64,000 nt of DNA. Source: Enoplosus armatus (lineage: Eukaryota > Chordata > Actinopteri > Centrarchiformes > Enoplosidae). This document shows, one piece after another, positions 63,463 through 64,000 of the stretch (its first letter is position 1; each line of letters begins with the position of its first letter). Location: positions 26,551,722-26,615,721 of the forward strand of contig NC_092183.1 in assembly GCF_043641665.1 (NCBI RefSeq). The letters run 5' to 3'. A program made the position numbers and the translations under genes. A model generated the notes under the pieces. The model saw nothing but the letters and a program-made list of their open reading frames with translations. It was not told where the DNA came from and did no database searches.

Positions 63463-63839
63463 ACCCAAGATCCGATCGCTCAGACCACATTTGCCGCGCT
63501 GGGTGTCCCTCTGCCATGTGATGCTGTTATAGTCTGTAGAGTGACATCACTAAACACCACAGAACAACAGGGGAGGGCCTGCACCCGTTTTTCACCTGAT
63601 GATTTTGGTTTGAGGCTAGATTACACTTTCAAGTCATGATATTGTACTTTGAAGTACAGCGTTACTTCAGGGTGAGTCTTACGTGTATTGGCTAATTGGC
63701 ATCAGCTGTTTCATTCATGCTTCACAATCATTGGCTCGTTCAAAGATGTGGACAAGTAACATCCAATTGTATTCATGTACGTGTACAGCGCAGCCATTGT
63801 AACCTGGCACTTTTCACTATTACTCTGCCTCCTTATGTA

Positions 63840-64000
63840 CAGTGCATCCGGAAAGTATTCACAGCGCTTCACTTTTTCCACATTTTGTTATGTTGCAGCC
63901 TTATACCAAAATGGATTAAATTCATTTTTTTCCTCAAAATTCTACACACAACACCCCATAATGACAACGTGAAAAAAGTTTTTTTGAGATTTTTGCAAAT
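63840..64000 (+). mobile_element. Tc1-like transposon left end, cut by window end
   Basis: After a TA at 63838-63839 comes CAGTGCATCCGGAAAGTATT, followed by CACAGCGCTTCACTTTTTCC and ACACAACACCCCATAATGAC. This is the terminal and subterminal sequence of a well-known fish Tc1-like family, different from the copy at 12319. The rest of the element lies outside the window. Confidence 0.85.

Larger units (their letters stand above)
62714..63839. other. 3' UTR of the CAAX-tail gene and intergenic DNA
   Basis: The first 490 bases to AATAAA at 63204-63209 are probably untranslated region. Beyond it lies unique DNA with a short foldback repeat at 63388-63462. No coding exon is supported. Confidence 0.6.

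Overview
The window is nuclear DNA from a ray-finned fish, most likely a spiny-rayed teleost. Evidence: compact multi-exon genes with GT-AG introns, vertebrate proteins close to the human ones (TIA1, SMAD2, IER3IP1), dense (GT)n/(CA)n microsatellites, Tc1-type transposon relics, several teleost-style MITEs, and a large LDL-receptor-family gene that best fits lrp13, a vitellogenin-binding receptor described from fish ovary. Exon models were built by hand from splice sites. Each joins in phase, and several give the known family length (TIA1 386 aa, SMAD2 467 aa, IER3IP1 82 aa).

Layout. 1-16500: gene-poor, full of dinucleotide repeats, with a few complex-sequence islands that look like regulatory elements, a hAT-like MITE (6087-6483) and a dead Tc1 copy (12319-13619). 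17688-25064 (-): tia1, 12 coding exons. 25611-25681 (-): tRNA-Gly(CCC), inside the roughly 980-bp divergent promoter between tia1 and rchy1. 26043-28981 (+): rchy1, 9 exons. 30131-30943 (-): a short gene with the architecture of a secretory calcium-binding phosphoprotein (phase-0 intron, signal-peptide exon, Ser-x-Glu cluster, C-terminal RGD), convergent with rchy1. 33836-42869 (-): lrp13-like receptor, 20 exons, 1364 aa. 44862-51530 (+): smad2, 10 coding exons. 54355-55106 (+): ier3ip1. 55716-57392 (+): an uncharacterised membrane-anchored protein with a MaoC/hot-dog-like C-terminal half. 59282-62713 (+): an unrecognised acidic protein ending in a CAAX-like lipidation tail. 63840-64000: terminal inverted repeat of another Tc1-like element, cut by the window end.

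How the genes relate. They do not form one pathway. tia1 (splicing and stress granules) and rchy1 (E3 ubiquitin ligase) share a promoter region. smad2 is the TGF-beta/activin effector, and ier3ip1 acts in ER-Golgi traffic. The lrp13-like receptor would act at the oocyte surface and the SCPP-like protein in mineralised or secreted matrix. The least expected items are the SCPP/SIBLING-like gene next to rchy1, the three-repeat exon-pair duplication and tyrosine-free tail of the receptor, the MaoC-like protein with a degenerate active-site region, and the CAAX-tailed orphan gene.
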